From NCBI GenBank assembly GCA_900770875.1, contig CAAGLV010000241.1, forward strand, positions 1 through 63,879: a DNA stretch of 63,879 nucleotides, in the 5' to 3' direction. Position numbers and translations under genes: made by a program. This document shows positions 51,610 through 59,606 of the stretch, in pieces (the stretch's first letter is position 1; every line of letters begins with the position of its first letter). The notes below the pieces were generated by a model. The model was not told the DNA's origin and ran no database searches. It worked only from the letters and a program-made list of their open reading frames with translations. Source of the DNA: Flavobacteriales bacterium (GTDB lineage: Bacteria; Bacteroidota; Bacteroidia; Flavobacteriales; Weeksellaceae).

Positions 51610-52687
51610 AGTTTTAATTTCTGGAGGAGGAACTGGAGGACATATCTATCCAGCGATTGCAATTGCAGACGAAATAAAAAGACGTTTACCTAACGCTCAA
51701 ATTTTGTTTGTAGGTGCAGATAGTAAGATGGAAATGGAGAAAGTGCCTAAAGCTGGATATGCCATAAAAGGTTTACCAATTGCAGGTTTTGATCGCAGCA
51801 ATATGGGAGCTAATTTAAAGTTTCCTTTAAAATTGATTAAAAGTATTTCGTTAGCAAAAAAAATATATAACGAATTTAAACCTGATTTAGCTGTCGGAAC
51901 TGGTGGTTATGCCAGCGGACCAATGTTATGGGTTGCAGGGAATCATGGTGTTCCGTATTTGTTACAGGAGCAAAATTCGTTTCCAGGAGTAACAAATAAA
52001 ATTTTAAAAAATAAAGCCGCAGCAATTTGTACAGCTTACGAAGGTATTGTTCAATTTCCGGCCGAAAAGGTAACTTATACAGGGAATCCTATTCGTAGCG
52101 AGATTTTTACCAACTTACCATCAAAAGCCGAAGCAATTTCTAAATTTAATTTAGATGCAACTAAACCAACAATCTTATCAGTTGGCGGAAGTCAAGGATC
52201 ACGAGCAGTAAATAATGCCTGGTTAGAAAAATTAGACGAATTAGTAGCAAGCGGTGTTCAATTAATTTGGCAAACAGGTAAACTCGATTACCAAAAAATA
52301 AAAGAAATTGTAGGGAATAAATATCCAACAATTCATGTAACCGAATTTATTTACAACATGCAAGATGCTTATGCAGCTGCAGATTGTATTGTATCGAGAG
52401 CCGGAGCAATGGCAATTTCAGAATTAAGTATCATTGGTAAACCAACCATTTTACTTCCGTTGCCATCGGCTGCCGAAGATCATCAAACTAAAAACGCAAT
52501 GGCTTTAGTAGAAAAAGAAGCCGCAATTTTAGTGAAAGATAGCGAAGCGAAAGAAAAATTAGTGCCAACAATAATTAACTTGGCTAAAGACGAAAATTTA
52601 AAAAATAAATTATCAACAAACATTAAAACATTAGGTAAACCTAATGCAACAAAAGAGATTGTTGATATCTTATTGAATTTATTATAA
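51587..52687 (+). CDS. murG: UDP-GlcNAc:lipid I N-acetylglucosaminyltransferase
   Basis: A 366-aa GT-B glycosyltransferase at the inner face of the membrane that turns lipid I into lipid II. N-terminal loop ISGGGTGGHIYPAIAIADEI (about 11-30), second Gly loop GTGGYASGPML, acceptor-side VPYLLQEQNSFPG, C-terminal SVGGSQGSRAVN, and the UDP-GlcNAc site SRAGAMAISELSIIGKPTI with LPSAAEDHQTKNA. It overlaps ftsW by 23 nt and its stop shares one base with the murC start. Confidence 0.96.
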   Translation: MTSKISPKVLISGGGTGGHIYPAIAIADEIKRRLPNAQILFVGADSKMEMEKVPKAGYAIKGLPIAGFDRSNMGANLKFPLKLIKSISLAKKIYNEFKPDLAVGTGGYASGPMLWVAGNHGVPYLLQEQNSFPGVTNKILKNKAAAICTAYEGIVQFPAEKVTYTGNPIRSEIFTNLPSKAEAISKFNLDATKPTILSVGGSQGSRAVNNAWLEKLDELVASGVQLIWQTGKLDYQKIKEIVGNKYPTIHVTEFIYNMQDAYAAADCIVSRAGAMAISELSIIGKPTILLPLPSAAEDHQTKNAMALVEKEAAILVKDSEAKEKLVPTIINLAKDENLKNKLSTNIKTLGKPNATKEIVDILLNLL

Positions 52688-54030
52688 TGGGAATTTTAGA
52701 TAAAAAATATTACTATTTTATTGGTGCTGGAGGAATCGGGATGAGCGCTTTAGAACGTTATTTTAATTCGTTAGGAAAAACTGTTTTAGGATACGATAAA
52801 ACCGAAACAGAATTAACAAGCGAATTAATTAACGAAGGAATCAACATTCATTTCGAAGATAATGTAGAATTAATTCCATCAGATATTAATCCAGAAAATA
52901 CATTGGTAATTTACACACCTGCGATTCCGAAACAACATACCGAATTAAATTATTTCTTCGATCATAATTTCGAAGTTTTAAAACGTTCGGAAGTGTTAGG
53001 AGCAATCACAAAACATACTTATGCAATAGGTGTTGCCGGAACGCATGGTAAAACAACAACATCGTCTATTTTAGGGCACATTTTAAAAGTTGCTAATTTT
53101 GATTCTACAGCCTTTTTAGGAGGAATTGTAGAAAATTATAACTCGAATATCATCCTTAACGGATCGAAATATACAGTGGCCGAAGCCGACGAATTCGATC
53201 GTTCGTTTTTACGCTTATCGCCAAAAGTAGCCATTATTACATCTGATGATGCCGATCATTTAGATATTTATGGAGAAAGAGACGAAGTAAAAAAATCGTT
53301 TCAAGAATTTGCTTCGATTGTCGAAGAACAATTATTTGTCCGTAAGGGATTACAATTTGAAGGCGCAAAAACATACGGTGTAAACGAAGGTGCTGATTAC
53401 GATGCAATTAATGTTCGTATTCAAGATGGATTTTATCACTTTGATGTTAAAACACCAAAAGGATTAATAAAAGACATAAAAATTCAATTGCCAGGGCGTC
53501 ATAATATGGAAAATGCTGTAGCAGCTTTAGCTGTTGCTGATTATTTAGGTGTTAGCGACGAAAAAATACACGAAGCTTTAGCTTCTTTTATCGGTGTAAA
53601 ACGTCGTTTTAATCGTTTCGAGGCCAATGGTAAAATTTATGTTGATGATTATGCTCATCATCCAACCGAATTAAATGCTGTAATTCGTTCGTTACAAGAG
53701 TTATATCCGGGTAAAAAGATTTTAGGTGTTTTTCAGCCGCACTTATTTACACGTACACGCGATTTTGCCGAAGAGTTTGCACAAAGCTTATCGCAATTAG
53801 ACGAATTAATTCTTTTAGATATTTATCCAGCCAGAGAATTGCCAATCGAAGGAATTACATCAAATTGGCTGGCAGAAATGGTGAATTTAGAAGAAAAATC
53901 AGTATCTTCATTGGAAGAATCAATAAATCGTATTAAAAAGAAAGATTTTGATATTCTTTTAACTGTTGGTGCAGGTAATATTGATACAATTGTAAAACCT
54001 TTAAAAAATTGGTTATTAAGTGAAGCGTAA
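52687..54030 (+). CDS. murC: UDP-N-acetylmuramate:L-alanine ligase
   Basis: A 447-aa Mur ligase that adds the first stem-peptide residue. It starts KYYYFIGAGGIGMSALERYF. The ATP loop GVAGTHGKTTTSSILG is at about 116-131, followed by EADEFDRSFLRL, SDDADHLDIYG, GRHNMENAVAALA, the DDYAHHPTELNA signature and FQPHLFTRTRDF. Complete by comparison with the family. The ftsQ start lies 11 nt inside its end. Confidence 0.96.
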   Translation: MGILDKKYYYFIGAGGIGMSALERYFNSLGKTVLGYDKTETELTSELINEGINIHFEDNVELIPSDINPENTLVIYTPAIPKQHTELNYFFDHNFEVLKRSEVLGAITKHTYAIGVAGTHGKTTTSSILGHILKVANFDSTAFLGGIVENYNSNIILNGSKYTVAEADEFDRSFLRLSPKVAIITSDDADHLDIYGERDEVKKSFQEFASIVEEQLFVRKGLQFEGAKTYGVNEGADYDAINVRIQDGFYHFDVKTPKGLIKDIKIQLPGRHNMENAVAALAVADYLGVSDEKIHEALASFIGVKRRFNRFEANGKIYVDDYAHHPTELNAVIRSLQELYPGKKILGVFQPHLFTRTRDFAEEFAQSLSQLDELILLDIYPARELPIEGITSNWLAEMVNLEEKSVSSLEESINRIKKKDFDILLTVGAGNIDTIVKPLKNWLLSEA

Positions 54031-54760
54031 AGAAGTCATATTAATGATTCTAGGGTTTATCGTACTTATCACATTGGTAAGTTTTTCGGTAATCCATAAC
54101 GCTGCACGCCCAGTAAATAATTTAGAGATTAATTTTTTAGCCGAAAATCCAAATTATTTTTTAAACGAGGACAAAATTAAAGAGATAATAAACAGTGAAT
54201 CCGAAGATATTACAACATTACCTTTAAGTAAGGTTGATGTTAAAAAAATTGAGGATCTCATTGCTAAAAATCCATATATCGATTCGATTCAAGTTAATAA
54301 AGATGTAAAAGGAACCATATTTTTTGATATCAAAACAAATGTTCCTTTGGCTCGTATTAAAACATCTAAAGGTGAATTTTATTTATCAACAAAAGGACAT
54401 AAAATGCCTTTGTCTAAATTAAATTCGGCAACAGTAATTTTAGTTTCGGGCGATGTAAAAGAAGATGAATACGAAGAATTAAGCGAATTTATTACCGCAA
54501 TTAATGCCGATCAATTATTAAAAAATCATATTATTGGGATCGAAAAAGTAGGTAAAAAATCGTATAATTTAATCGTAAATAGAGGAAACTTTTTTATTGA
54601 ATTTGGAACATTAAATAATTTTGAGCGTAAACTAAAAAACCTTAAATTATTTTACGAACAATATATCGATTTTGTAGGAACAGAAGATTACGAAAAAATT
54701 AGTCTTAAGTTCATGAACCAAGTAGTTGCAACCAAAAGAACCTTACATAATGAACAATAA
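54020..54760 (+). CDS. ftsQ: FtsQ-like cell division protein
   Basis: A 246-aa bitopic protein. A short basic tail and one membrane span (about 7-26, VILMILGFIVLITLVSFSVI) precede a periplasmic POTRA-like domain (about 35-110, with LPLSKVDVKKIEDLIAKNPY and SIQVNKDVKGTIFFDI) and the beta domain. Position before ftsA and topology identify it as FtsQ. Translation appears to start at GTG (54020), inside the murC end; a later ATG at 54044 would cut off the basic tail. Its end overlaps ftsA by 11 nt. Confidence 0.85.
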   Translation: MKRKEVILMILGFIVLITLVSFSVIHNAARPVNNLEINFLAENPNYFLNEDKIKEIINSESEDITTLPLSKVDVKKIEDLIAKNPYIDSIQVNKDVKGTIFFDIKTNVPLARIKTSKGEFYLSTKGHKMPLSKLNSATVILVSGDVKEDEYEELSEFITAINADQLLKNHIIGIEKVGKKSYNLIVNRGNFFIEFGTLNNFERKLKNLKLFYEQYIDFVGTEDYEKISLKFMNQVVATKRTLHNEQ

Positions 54761-56222
54761 TATTGCAGTAGGACTAGATATAGGTACTACTAAAATAGTA
54801 GCCTTAGTAGGAAAAAGAAACGATAACGGAAAGATTGAGATTTTAGGCTATGGCGAAGCACCAAGTTTAGGAGTTCATCGTGGTGTAGTAAATAATATTA
54901 CACAAACAATAAACTCTATACGCGAGGCTGTTGATAAAGCAGAAAAATCATCAGGAATTAAAATTACCGAGGTAACTGTTGGTATTGCAGGACAGCATAT
55001 CCGTAGCTTACAACATAGTGATTACATTACAAGAGAAAATTCCGAAAAAGTAATCGATATCGAAGACGTAAATAAATTAAATAAGCAAGTACATAAATTA
55101 GTTATGTTACCTGGCGAAGAAATTATTCACGTGCTTCCTCAAGAATATAAAGTTGATAACGAAGATGGAATTATAGAACCAATCGGAATGTACGGAAGCC
55201 GACTAGAAGCTAACTTCCATGTCGTAGTTGGCCAGGTTTCGTCGATTAAAAATATCGGACATTGTGTAATTAATGCAGGTTTAAAATATGCCTCGATTAC
55301 TTTAGAGCCTTTAGCATCTGCCGAAGCCGCTTTAAGTATGGAAGAAAAAGAAGCCGGAGTAGCATTAATCGATATCGGAGGTGGTACAACAGATATCGCT
55401 GTTTTTAAAGACGACATTATACGCCATACCTCTGTAATCCCATTTGGAGGAAACGTAATTTCGGACGACATAAAAACAGGATGTTCTATCATAGGTAAAC
55501 AAGCCGAATTATTAAAACAACGATTTGGATCTGCTTGGCCGGGCGAAAATAAAGAAACAGAAATTGTATCAATTCCAGGAATAAAAGGACGCGAAGCAAA
55601 AGAAATTTCTTTAAAAAGATTATCACAAATTATCCACGCTCGTGTTCAAGAAATATTAGAACAAGCTTATCTTGAATTAAAAAATTATGGTTGCGAAGAT
55701 CATAACAAAAAATTAATTGCAGGAATCGTTTTAACTGGAGGAGGATCTAAATTAAAACACATTCGTCAACTTACAGAATACGTAACTGGTATGGATGTTA
55801 GAATAGGCTATTCTAACGAACATATTGTAGGTGCAAAATCTGAAGAAATTAGTGGACCAGAATATGCAACATCTGTTGGATTATTAATGAAAGGCCTTGA
55901 AGATATAGAGAACAGACAAAAAAATAATAATTACGAAAATTTAGTACAAGAAAATTTAGTAGAAGCGCTACAACCTTCAACAAAAGAAGGCACAACTAGT
56001 AAAGAATTAGAAACTGCAATTACAGAAATTGTAACACCACAAGAAGAAGTAGCCGTTATAAAATCTGTAAAAGTAGAAAAACCAACCGAAGTTTATGATG
56101 AATTACTAGAAGGTACTGTTGGAGATATATCCGAAACCAAAAAACCAGAAAAAGAAAAAGGAAGAGGATTTTTCTCGAAATGGACAGATAAATTCATCCA
56201 AATGATTAATGAAACCGAATAA
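54750..56222 (+). CDS. ftsA: Cell division protein FtsA
   Basis: A 490-aa actin-like protein that tethers FtsZ to the membrane. The ATG at 54750 gives the typical N-terminus NNNIAVGLDIGTTKIVALVG (phosphate-1 motif); a TTG 24 nt upstream is rejected. Further motifs: VGIAGQHIRSLQ, ALIDIGGGTTDIAVF (phosphate-2) and GIVLTGGGSKLKHI (adenosine). After about residue 395 comes a variable acidic linker of about 75 residues, then a basic amphipathic C-terminal helix (GFFSKWTDKFIQMINE) that acts as membrane anchor. The linker is longer than in E. coli FtsA. Confidence 0.95.
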   Translation: MNNNIAVGLDIGTTKIVALVGKRNDNGKIEILGYGEAPSLGVHRGVVNNITQTINSIREAVDKAEKSSGIKITEVTVGIAGQHIRSLQHSDYITRENSEKVIDIEDVNKLNKQVHKLVMLPGEEIIHVLPQEYKVDNEDGIIEPIGMYGSRLEANFHVVVGQVSSIKNIGHCVINAGLKYASITLEPLASAEAALSMEEKEAGVALIDIGGGTTDIAVFKDDIIRHTSVIPFGGNVISDDIKTGCSIIGKQAELLKQRFGSAWPGENKETEIVSIPGIKGREAKEISLKRLSQIIHARVQEILEQAYLELKNYGCEDHNKKLIAGIVLTGGGSKLKHIRQLTEYVTGMDVRIGYSNEHIVGAKSEEISGPEYATSVGLLMKGLEDIENRQKNNNYENLVQENLVEALQPSTKEGTTSKELETAITEIVTPQEEVAVIKSVKVEKPTEVYDELLEGTVGDISETKKPEKEKGRGFFSKWTDKFIQMINETE

Positions 56223-56259
56223 ATTGAAAATTAAACTGAACGATTAAAATAATAAGAAT

Positions 56260-58089
56260 ATGAGTGAAATGTTAACAGGAGATATCGTATTTGATATGCC
56301 AAAAAGCCGTTCGCTTGCTATTAAAGTGATTGGTGTAGGAGGTGGAGGTAGTAATGCCGTAAACTACATGTACGAACAAGGAATTGCAGGAGTAGATTTT
56401 GTAATTTGTAATACAGATGCACAAGCATTAGCTAATAGCTCAGTCCCAACAAAAATACAATTAGGACAAGCTATTACAGAAGGATTAGGTGCAGGTGCTA
56501 ACCCAGAAGTTGGAGAACAAGCAGCTTTAGAAAGCGTTGAAGATGTTAGAGCCGTTTTAGACGTAGGTACAAAAATGGTTTTCGTTACTGCCGGAATGGG
56601 TGGTGGAACCGGAACCGGAGCAGCACCTGTTATTGCAGGTATTGCTAAAGAATTAGGGATTTTAACTGTAGGTATCGTTACAGCGCCATTCTATTTCGAA
56701 GGTAGAATGAGGTTAGAACAAGCCGAAAGAGGAATCGAAAAATTAAGAAAAAACGTAGACTCGTTAATTGTAATTAATAACGATAAACTACGCGAATTAT
56801 ACGGAAACTTAGGATTTAAATCTGGTTTCTCTAAAGCCGATGAGGTTTTAACAACAGCAGCAAAAGGTATTGCAGAAGTTATTACACAACACTATGCAAT
56901 GAATATCGATTTACGTGATGCCCGTACAGTATTAGCTAATTCTGGTACAGCAATCATGGGATCGGCAAAAGCTTCTGGAGAAAATAAAGCAAAAGATGCA
57001 ATTACAGCAGCTTTAGATTCGCCATTATTAAATAACAATAAAATTACAGGAGCTAAAAACGTATTGTTGTTATTATTATCAGGTAATAACGAGATTACGA
57101 TGGACGAAATCGGTATCATCAACGATTACATCCAAAACGAAGCAGGTAACTCTGCTAACATCATCATGGGTATTGGTGAAGATTTAGAATTAGGTGATGC
57201 AATTAGTGTAACAATTGTAGCAACAGGTTTTCCGGCAGACGATCAAACGTATACAGGGAAAGAAGAAGTTAGAGTTGTACACGCTTTAGAGGACGAACAA
57301 ACAATCAACAGAAATTTATCTGTAGAGCAGGCAATTCCAACTCGTGTAAAACCAATGTCATTAAATTTTGGGCGTGCAGTAGTGCAACAACCTGTACAAC
57401 CAGCGCAACCAACATATACACAACCAGTATCTCAGCCCGTAGTTGATAATCGTATACAGCAAAATACGTATGCGCAAACACAACAAATTAACGAGCAAAG
57501 AAGATATTTGTTAGATGAAGAGGTAACACCAGTTCAGCAACAACAAAATTATGATGATTTTGAACCACGATTAAAAGAAACACCGCAACAACCAACATAT
57601 TCGTCTACTTCGGTAGAACAAAATATTTCGGTTTCGGTTAATCAAAATACACAATCGTATAATATTAATACACCAGTAAACACGCCAGAGCAACCTCAAA
57701 ATTCATATACAGGATTCCAAGAGCCAACTGCGCAGGTATTTAATATTAACGAGATACCAACAATGCAATCGCAAGCCGAAAAAGCATTAGAGGAAGTTGC
57801 AATTTTAAATACAACAATCGACCCTGTTTTAAATCAATCAATCGATACCGCTTTAGATCAGGCAGTAGAAGAAAGAAGAAATCGTTTACGTCAATTCAAC
57901 TTTAAATTTAATTCGCAATTAAGTAATCAACAAGTAGACGAATACGAGCAAATTCCGGCTTATCAAAGACACGGTATTCAATTAACAAATAAAGCTGATA
58001 ATCGTTCATCAGATTTATCATTAGGAACTAATAACAATAACGAACCACAAATTAGACCTAATAACTTTCTACACGATAATGTAGATTAA
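56260..58089 (+). CDS. ftsZ: Cell division GTPase FtsZ with extended C-terminal linker
   Basis: A 609-aa tubulin homologue that forms the Z-ring. GTPase core about 15-325: IGVGGGGSNAVNYM, the tubulin signature GMGGGTGTGAAPVIA (about 112-126), and the T7 loop NIDLRDARTVL (about 215-225) with both catalytic-side Asp residues. A Gln/Pro/Thr-rich disordered linker of about 240 residues follows, far longer than the roughly 50 in E. coli. The conserved C-terminal peptide is seen as QIPAYQRHGIQL near 570-580, and about 30 further residues end in NNFLHDNVD, a tail I associate with flavobacterial FtsZ. Last gene of the cluster. Confidence 0.96.
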   Translation: MSEMLTGDIVFDMPKSRSLAIKVIGVGGGGSNAVNYMYEQGIAGVDFVICNTDAQALANSSVPTKIQLGQAITEGLGAGANPEVGEQAALESVEDVRAVLDVGTKMVFVTAGMGGGTGTGAAPVIAGIAKELGILTVGIVTAPFYFEGRMRLEQAERGIEKLRKNVDSLIVINNDKLRELYGNLGFKSGFSKADEVLTTAAKGIAEVITQHYAMNIDLRDARTVLANSGTAIMGSAKASGENKAKDAITAALDSPLLNNNKITGAKNVLLLLLSGNNEITMDEIGIINDYIQNEAGNSANIIMGIGEDLELGDAISVTIVATGFPADDQTYTGKEEVRVVHALEDEQTINRNLSVEQAIPTRVKPMSLNFGRAVVQQPVQPAQPTYTQPVSQPVVDNRIQQNTYAQTQQINEQRRYLLDEEVTPVQQQQNYDDFEPRLKETPQQPTYSSTSVEQNISVSVNQNTQSYNINTPVNTPEQPQNSYTGFQEPTAQVFNINEIPTMQSQAEKALEEVAILNTTIDPVLNQSIDTALDQAVEERRNRLRQFNFKFNSQLSNQQVDEYEQIPAYQRHGIQLTNKADNRSSDLSLGTNNNNEPQIRPNNFLHDNVD

Positions 58090-58116
58090 AAAAAATAGTC
58101 GCATATTCTTATTATA

Positions 58117-58152
58117 TTAAAGCTCCAAAACTTTTAAGTTTGGAGCTTTTTT
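58117..58152 (+). terminator. Terminator after ftsZ
   Basis: AAAGCTCCAAA pairs with TTTGGAGCTTT around ACTTTTAAG, followed by T-rich sequence. It ends the dcw transcript. Confidence 0.88.
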
Positions 58153-58156
58153 GTTG

Positions 58157-58164
58157 TAAATTTG
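58157..58164 (+). promoter_or_regulatory. -7 promoter box of the yqeY-type gene
   Basis: TAAATTTG matches TAnnTTTG, 17 nt before the start codon and directly after the ftsZ terminator. Confidence 0.55.
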
Positions 58165-58181
58165 ATGTAAAAATAGAATAA

Positions 58182-58631
58182 ATGAGTTTAGAGGTACAAA
58201 TTATGTCTCAGATGAAAGAGGCAATGAAAGCTAAAAATACAATTGCTTTAGAAGCTTTAAGAGCTGTGAAATCTGAATTATTATTAGCAAAAACATCAGG
58301 AGCAGGAGAAGATTTAACTGAGGATCAGGAAATTGCTTTATTACAAAAGTTAGTAAAACAAAGAAAAGAAGCTGCAGAACAATTTAAAGCAAACGCTCGT
58401 CCTGAGTTAGAAGAAAAAGAATTGGCACAAGCCGAAGTAATTATGCAATTTTTACCAAAACAATTATCACAAGAAGAATTAGAAGTGGTTATTAAAGAAA
58501 TTATTGCAGAAGTTGGTGCTACATCGGCTAAAGATATGGGTAAAGTTATGGGAGCAGCATCTGCAAAATTAGCTGGTAAAGCCGAAGGAAAATTAATTTC
58601 TACAGTCGTAAAAGATTTATTAAATCAATAA
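58182..58631 (+). CDS. GatB/YqeY domain-containing protein
   Basis: A 149-aa cytosolic protein of the YqeY family, resembling the C-terminal tRNA-binding domain of GatB. Typical segments: QMKEAMKAKNTIALEALRAVKSEL, LLQKLVKQRKEAAEQFK, ELAQAEVIMQFLPKQLS and the Lys/Ala-rich ending DMGKVMGAASAKLAGKAEGK. A free-standing copy is widespread next to ftsZ in Bacteroidota. The family is thought to bind tRNA, but its role is unsettled. It is monocistronic. Confidence 0.92.
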   Translation: MSLEVQIMSQMKEAMKAKNTIALEALRAVKSELLLAKTSGAGEDLTEDQEIALLQKLVKQRKEAAEQFKANARPELEEKELAQAEVIMQFLPKQLSQEELEVVIKEIIAEVGATSAKDMGKVMGAASAKLAGKAEGKLISTVVKDLLNQ

Positions 58632-58655
58632 AATTTTACATAATTTTGTAACCAT

Positions 58656-58688
58656 AAAAGCTAAGCTACTTATTGTCTTAGCTTTTTT
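58656..58688 (+). terminator. Terminator after the yqeY-type gene
   Basis: AAAAGCTAAG pairs with CTTAGCTTTT around an 11-nt loop, with a T-run. Confidence 0.82.
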
Positions 58689-58939
58689 TATGGATTAATC
58701 AATAGTTTAAATATATGCAAATTATTAACTATCAGATATTTATGCTGTTTCTGTCTGTTTTTCATAAAAAAATTAATAAACAGCTTATTTATTAACTTTT
58801 TTTTAACAACCGTTGGAAAACACCTCAAATAGATAGCTTTAGAGCAGATTTAATATTAAAAAACACTTATTTAAATTTATTCTAAATAATATCAAATCTT
58901 CCACTTTAAATTTGCAACGTAATCAGAAATATCTAAAGG
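58689..58939 (+). other. Long intergenic region upstream of rlpA
   Basis: With the terminator it makes a 308-nt gene-free gap. It holds an interrupted inverted repeat (GCTGTTT 58744-58750 and AAACAGC 58778-58784), a near-palindrome TTATTTA (58867-58873) with TAAATAA (58883-58889), and the rlpA -7 box. I see no open reading frame of note, tRNA or clear structured RNA. Confidence 0.6.
58907..58914 (+). promoter_or_regulatory. -7 promoter box of rlpA
   Basis: TAAATTTG matches TAnnTTTG, 25 nt before the start codon. Confidence 0.55.
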
Positions 58940-59470
58940 ATGAAAAAAATTATATTGGCATTGGTAACAATGTTAATGATTTTTCCAATAGCGAATGCTG
59001 ATGGTAAAATTTTAAGTGGTACAGACGAGGATCCTCTTTCCAGGATAACAGACGAAGTGTACCAAGTTAAAGATCTTAACAACGAACTTGATAATGATAC
59101 CATTAAGGAGAAAAAAGACTCATTATCATTATCAACTGAAGATGAAATTAAAGTAGCTGTAGACAAAGCTGCAGATATATCATCAGGTGTGGTTTCTTGG
59201 TATGGAGGTAAATTCCATGGAAGAAAAACAGCAAGTGGAGATCGTTACGATAAAAACGAGCTTACTGCAGCACACAAAACATTACCTTTTGGAACAAAAG
59301 TTAAAGTAACGAATACTAGAAATGGAAAATCTGTGGTTGTAGAAATTAACGACAGAGGACCATTTGTTAAATCGAGAGTATTAGATTTAAGTCAGGCAGC
59401 ATTCAACGAGATTGGACATACCAATACAGGTGTAATGCATGTTGAGTATGAAGTTTTAGAAACTCCATAA
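58940..59470 (+). CDS. rlpA: RlpA-like septal ring lytic transglycosylase
   Basis: A 176-aa exported protein. The signal peptide (about 1-20) ends near IANADG and no lipobox Cys is visible, so unlike E. coli RlpA it may not be a lipoprotein. Residues about 30-75 are an acidic linker. The double-psi beta-barrel domain (about 80-173) has VVSWYGGKFHGRKTASGD, LTAAHKTLPFGTKVKVTN, and VVEINDRGPFVKSRVLDLS with the catalytic Asp. No SPOR domain follows, so septal targeting must come from elsewhere. Family members cleave denuded glycan strands during daughter-cell separation, which suits its place near the dcw cluster. Confidence 0.85.
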   Translation: MKKIILALVTMLMIFPIANADGKILSGTDEDPLSRITDEVYQVKDLNNELDNDTIKEKKDSLSLSTEDEIKVAVDKAADISSGVVSWYGGKFHGRKTASGDRYDKNELTAAHKTLPFGTKVKVTNTRNGKSVVVEINDRGPFVKSRVLDLSQAAFNEIGHTNTGVMHVEYEVLETP

Positions 59471-59500
59471 TTATTTAAAATTCTAATGAGAAAGCATTTA

Positions 59501-59530
59501 AAAGACCGATAAAAAATTATCGGTCTTTTT
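59501..59530 (+). terminator. Terminator after rlpA
   Basis: AAAGACCGATAA pairs with TTATCGGTCTTT, then T residues. Confidence 0.88.
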
Positions 59531-59556
59531 TATTGTATTATTTAGGGAATAAAAAA

Positions 59557-59580
59557 AGTGCTCGGTTTAGCCGAGCACTT
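59557..59580 (-). terminator. Terminator after mqo
   Basis: AAGTGCTCGG and CCGAGCACTT form a GC-rich 10-bp stem with a 5-nt loop; the A-run at 59550-59556 gives the U-tract on the minus strand. Confidence 0.88.
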
Positions 59581-59606
59581 GTTGTAGATAAAACTTAAAA
59601 AGTTTA

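Noticed and set aside
54726..56222. Longer ftsA start (TTG at 54726)
   Set aside because: It adds eight residues before the conserved actin-fold start; ATG at 54750 gives the family N-terminus.
58744..58784. Structured RNA or riboswitch in the long gap before rlpA
   Set aside because: The only inverted repeat has a 27-nt loop and no recognisable riboswitch core; AT-rich chance pairing is as likely.
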